The notes under the pieces: model-generated
The model's input: only the letters and a program-made list of their open reading frames with translations
What the model was told of the DNA's origin: nothing
Database searches by the model: none
Assembly: GCA_030539475.1 (NCBI GenBank)
Contig: JAUNRY010000117.1
Location: 1 to 6,925 of the forward strand
From: Bacteroidia bacterium
Lineage (GTDB): Bacteria; Bacteroidota; Bacteroidia; Bacteroidales; Dysgonomonadaceae
DNA: 6,925 nt
Direction: 5' to 3'
Translations under genes and position numbers: made by a program
Shown: positions 5,808-6,925 of the stretch, in pieces
Position numbering within the stretch: the stretch's first letter is position 1
Layout: each line of letters starts with the position of its first letter

Positions 5808-5838
5808 ACATTAGACTGATAGAATTTAGATTATTAGA
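5805..5838 (+). repeat. Five TAGA motifs at 7/8-base spacing
   Basis: TAGA starts at 5805, 5812, 5820, 5827 and 5835, giving spacings of 7, 8, 7, 8. The first copy includes the FecR stop codon. The array is short and AT-rich; it may be a degenerate micro-repeat or a binding array. No function is assigned. Confidence 0.5.
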
Positions 5839-5932
5839 TATCAAATACAAAACGTTATAAACACCGTTCATAGTATTAACTCATAAATAACATTGCCTAT
5901 GAAATAAACGGATAACCATCAGAAAACAAAAA

Positions 5933-5958
5933 TCGGCAAGCGCTGCAACGCTCACCGA
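5933..5958 (+). promoter_or_regulatory. Imperfect hairpin upstream of the SusC-like gene
   Basis: TCGG (5933-5936) pairs with CCGA (5955-5958) and AGCG (5939-5942) with CGCT (5949-5952), separated by a CA/CA internal loop, with loop CTGCAA. It is the only GC-rich element of the 216-base intergenic region. No T-tract follows directly (four T come 7 bases later), so it is unlikely to be a terminator. It may be a protein site or leader structure. Just downstream, TACGTTTT (5962-5969) and CGTC (5970-5973) are possible promoter elements; no good TTTG/TAnnTTTG pair is present, which fits control by the ECF sigma factor. Confidence 0.4.
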
Positions 5959-6023
5959 CTATACGTTTTCGTCAACACAACCAAGAAATATTCAATGTAT
6001 TAACTAAAAACAATTACAAATGT

Positions 6024-6925
6024 ATGAAGAAAAACAACTCATTGGGTAATAATTTAACTGAAAAAGTACCCATTAAACATTTTTTATTGATTATGCGAAC
6101 AACCTTTATTCTGTTATTTACCTGTGTTTTTTGCTCCATGGCCGAAATGAGTTATACGCAAAATGCCCGAGTAACAATCAATAAACGCAATGTAGCCCTC
6201 AGGGAAGTGCTTAACGAAATTGAAAGCCAAACCGATTACCTGTTCATTTACAACCACGAAGTAAACACCAACGAAAAAGTATCGGTCAGGGCCAAGCAAC
6301 AAGCTGTTTCCGGCGTTCTCAACACACTTTTGAAAGACAAAAGCGTGAGTTATACCATGGAAGGGAATCATATAATTCTTTCCACCATCGAAAAATCATT
6401 GGGAACAGCAGAAACTCCTTCTGCCAATGTTGAACAACAGCAACAGCGGAAAACAATTACCGGAACCGTGGTTGATGCCGCAGGCATTCCCATCATCGGG
6501 GCAAATATTGTTGAAGTAGGCACAACAAACGGAACGGTTACGGATATGGATGGGAAATTCTCGTTAAGCGTGGATAATAATGCAACCATTCGGATTTCGT
6601 ATATTGGGTATTTGGAACAGGATATCGATACCGCGGGAAGAACGAGTTTTGATGTAACGTTGCAGGAGGATATGCAGACGTTGGATGAAGTGGTGGTTGT
6701 GGGGTATGGGACGCAGAGAAAAGCAAATCTGACCGGTGCAGTATCAAATGTTCAAATTGGACAGATGGATAGGCGTACTGTAGCTCAAACGTCATCTGCT
6801 TTACAGGGTTTAGTGCCAGGACTTACAGTAACGCAACGTAGTGGTAAACCAGGCGCGGATGGGGGAACTATTCGTATTCGTGGCAATACGACCCTAGGAG
6901 ACAATAATCCACTTGTGCTGATCGA
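6024..6925 (+). CDS. SusC/RagA-family TonB-dependent outer-membrane receptor with STN domain (partial, 3' end missing)
   Basis: The first 300 codons of a receptor that is normally about 1000-1150 residues long are present, and the frame is open at the window edge. A long signal region (residues 1-45, MKKNNSLGNN then LLIMRTTFILLFTCVF) fits the Bacteroidales SusC type, with the alternative ATG at codon 24 less likely. The STN domain spans about 48-122 (VTINKRNVALREVLNEIE, 50-67, and DYLFIYN). The carboxypeptidase-D-like beta-sandwich spans about 144-215 (ITGTVVDAAGIPIIGANIVE and TDMDGKFSLS). DEVVVVGYGTQRK (221-233) follows, then the start of the plug (ALQGLVPGLTVTQRSGKPGA, RIRGNTTLGDNNPLVLI). 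It imports an oligomeric ligand using TonB energy; the STN domain indicates signalling to FecR. Substrate is unknown, and a SusD-like gene is expected downstream. Confidence 0.95.
   Translation, partial: MKKNNSLGNNLTEKVPIKHFLLIMRTTFILLFTCVFCSMAEMSYTQNARVTINKRNVALREVLNEIESQTDYLFIYNHEVNTNEKVSVRAKQQAVSGVLNTLLKDKSVSYTMEGNHIILSTIEKSLGTAETPSANVEQQQQRKTITGTVVDAAGIPIIGANIVEVGTTNGTVTDMDGKFSLSVDNNATIRISYIGYLEQDIDTAGRTSFDVTLQEDMQTLDEVVVVGYGTQRKANLTGAVSNVQIGQMDRRTVAQTSSALQGLVPGLTVTQRSGKPGADGGTIRIRGNTTLGDNNPLVLI

Noticed and set aside
5933..5973. The hairpin upstream of the receptor gene as an intrinsic terminator of the fecR-like gene.
   Set aside because: The stem is interrupted and no T-tract follows it directly; a terminator call is not supported.
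6114..6795. Three minus-strand ORFs opposite the SusC-like gene.
   Set aside because: The plus-strand frame carries a continuous set of SusC domains, so the antisense frames are shadows.

Overview
The window looks like a chromosomal segment of a Bacteroidota bacterium, most likely order Bacteroidales. Three things point there: several promoters fit the Bacteroidota primary-sigma pattern (TTTG or TTTT, a spacer of 19-20 bases, then TAnnTTTG); there is an ECF sigma / FecR anti-sigma / SusC-RagA trio; and the SusC protein has the typical long N-terminus and a DEVVVVGYG motif. The genus cannot be fixed from the sequence alone.

Region 1 (about 1-1203) is an accessory islet. A minus-strand hicA-hicB toxin-antitoxin operon (900 down to 297) has its own promoter, a palindrome inside that promoter and an intrinsic terminator. 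An 18-bp perfect inverted repeat brackets the two coding regions almost exactly, and a 41/42-bp near-identical direct repeat brackets the whole islet. Also present are a possible 47-codon minus-strand ORF, which overlaps a possible plus-strand small RNA, and remnants of broken coding sequence in and next to the direct repeats.

Region 2 (about 1278-4139) holds two plus-strand genes, probably one operon: a sodium/alanine-type (AgcS family) symporter with an extra soluble domain of about 110 residues, and a secreted lipoprotein of the class I glutamine amidotransferase / peptidase C26 type. A plausible division of labour is that the lipoprotein cleaves a gamma-glutamyl compound outside the cytoplasm and the symporter imports the amino acid.

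Region 3 (about 4180-6925) is a trans-envelope signalling and nutrient-uptake locus: an ECF sigma factor, a FecR-type membrane anti-sigma factor, and the start of a SusC/RagA-type TonB-dependent receptor with an N-terminal STN signalling domain. The receptor runs off the right edge; a SusD-like partner would be expected beyond it. In the family model, ligand binding at the receptor is passed through its STN domain to FecR, which frees the sigma factor to transcribe the receptor operon.

The strongest unexplained structure is the arrangement of repeats around hicAB. The rest of the window is good-quality but familiar Bacteroidales content.
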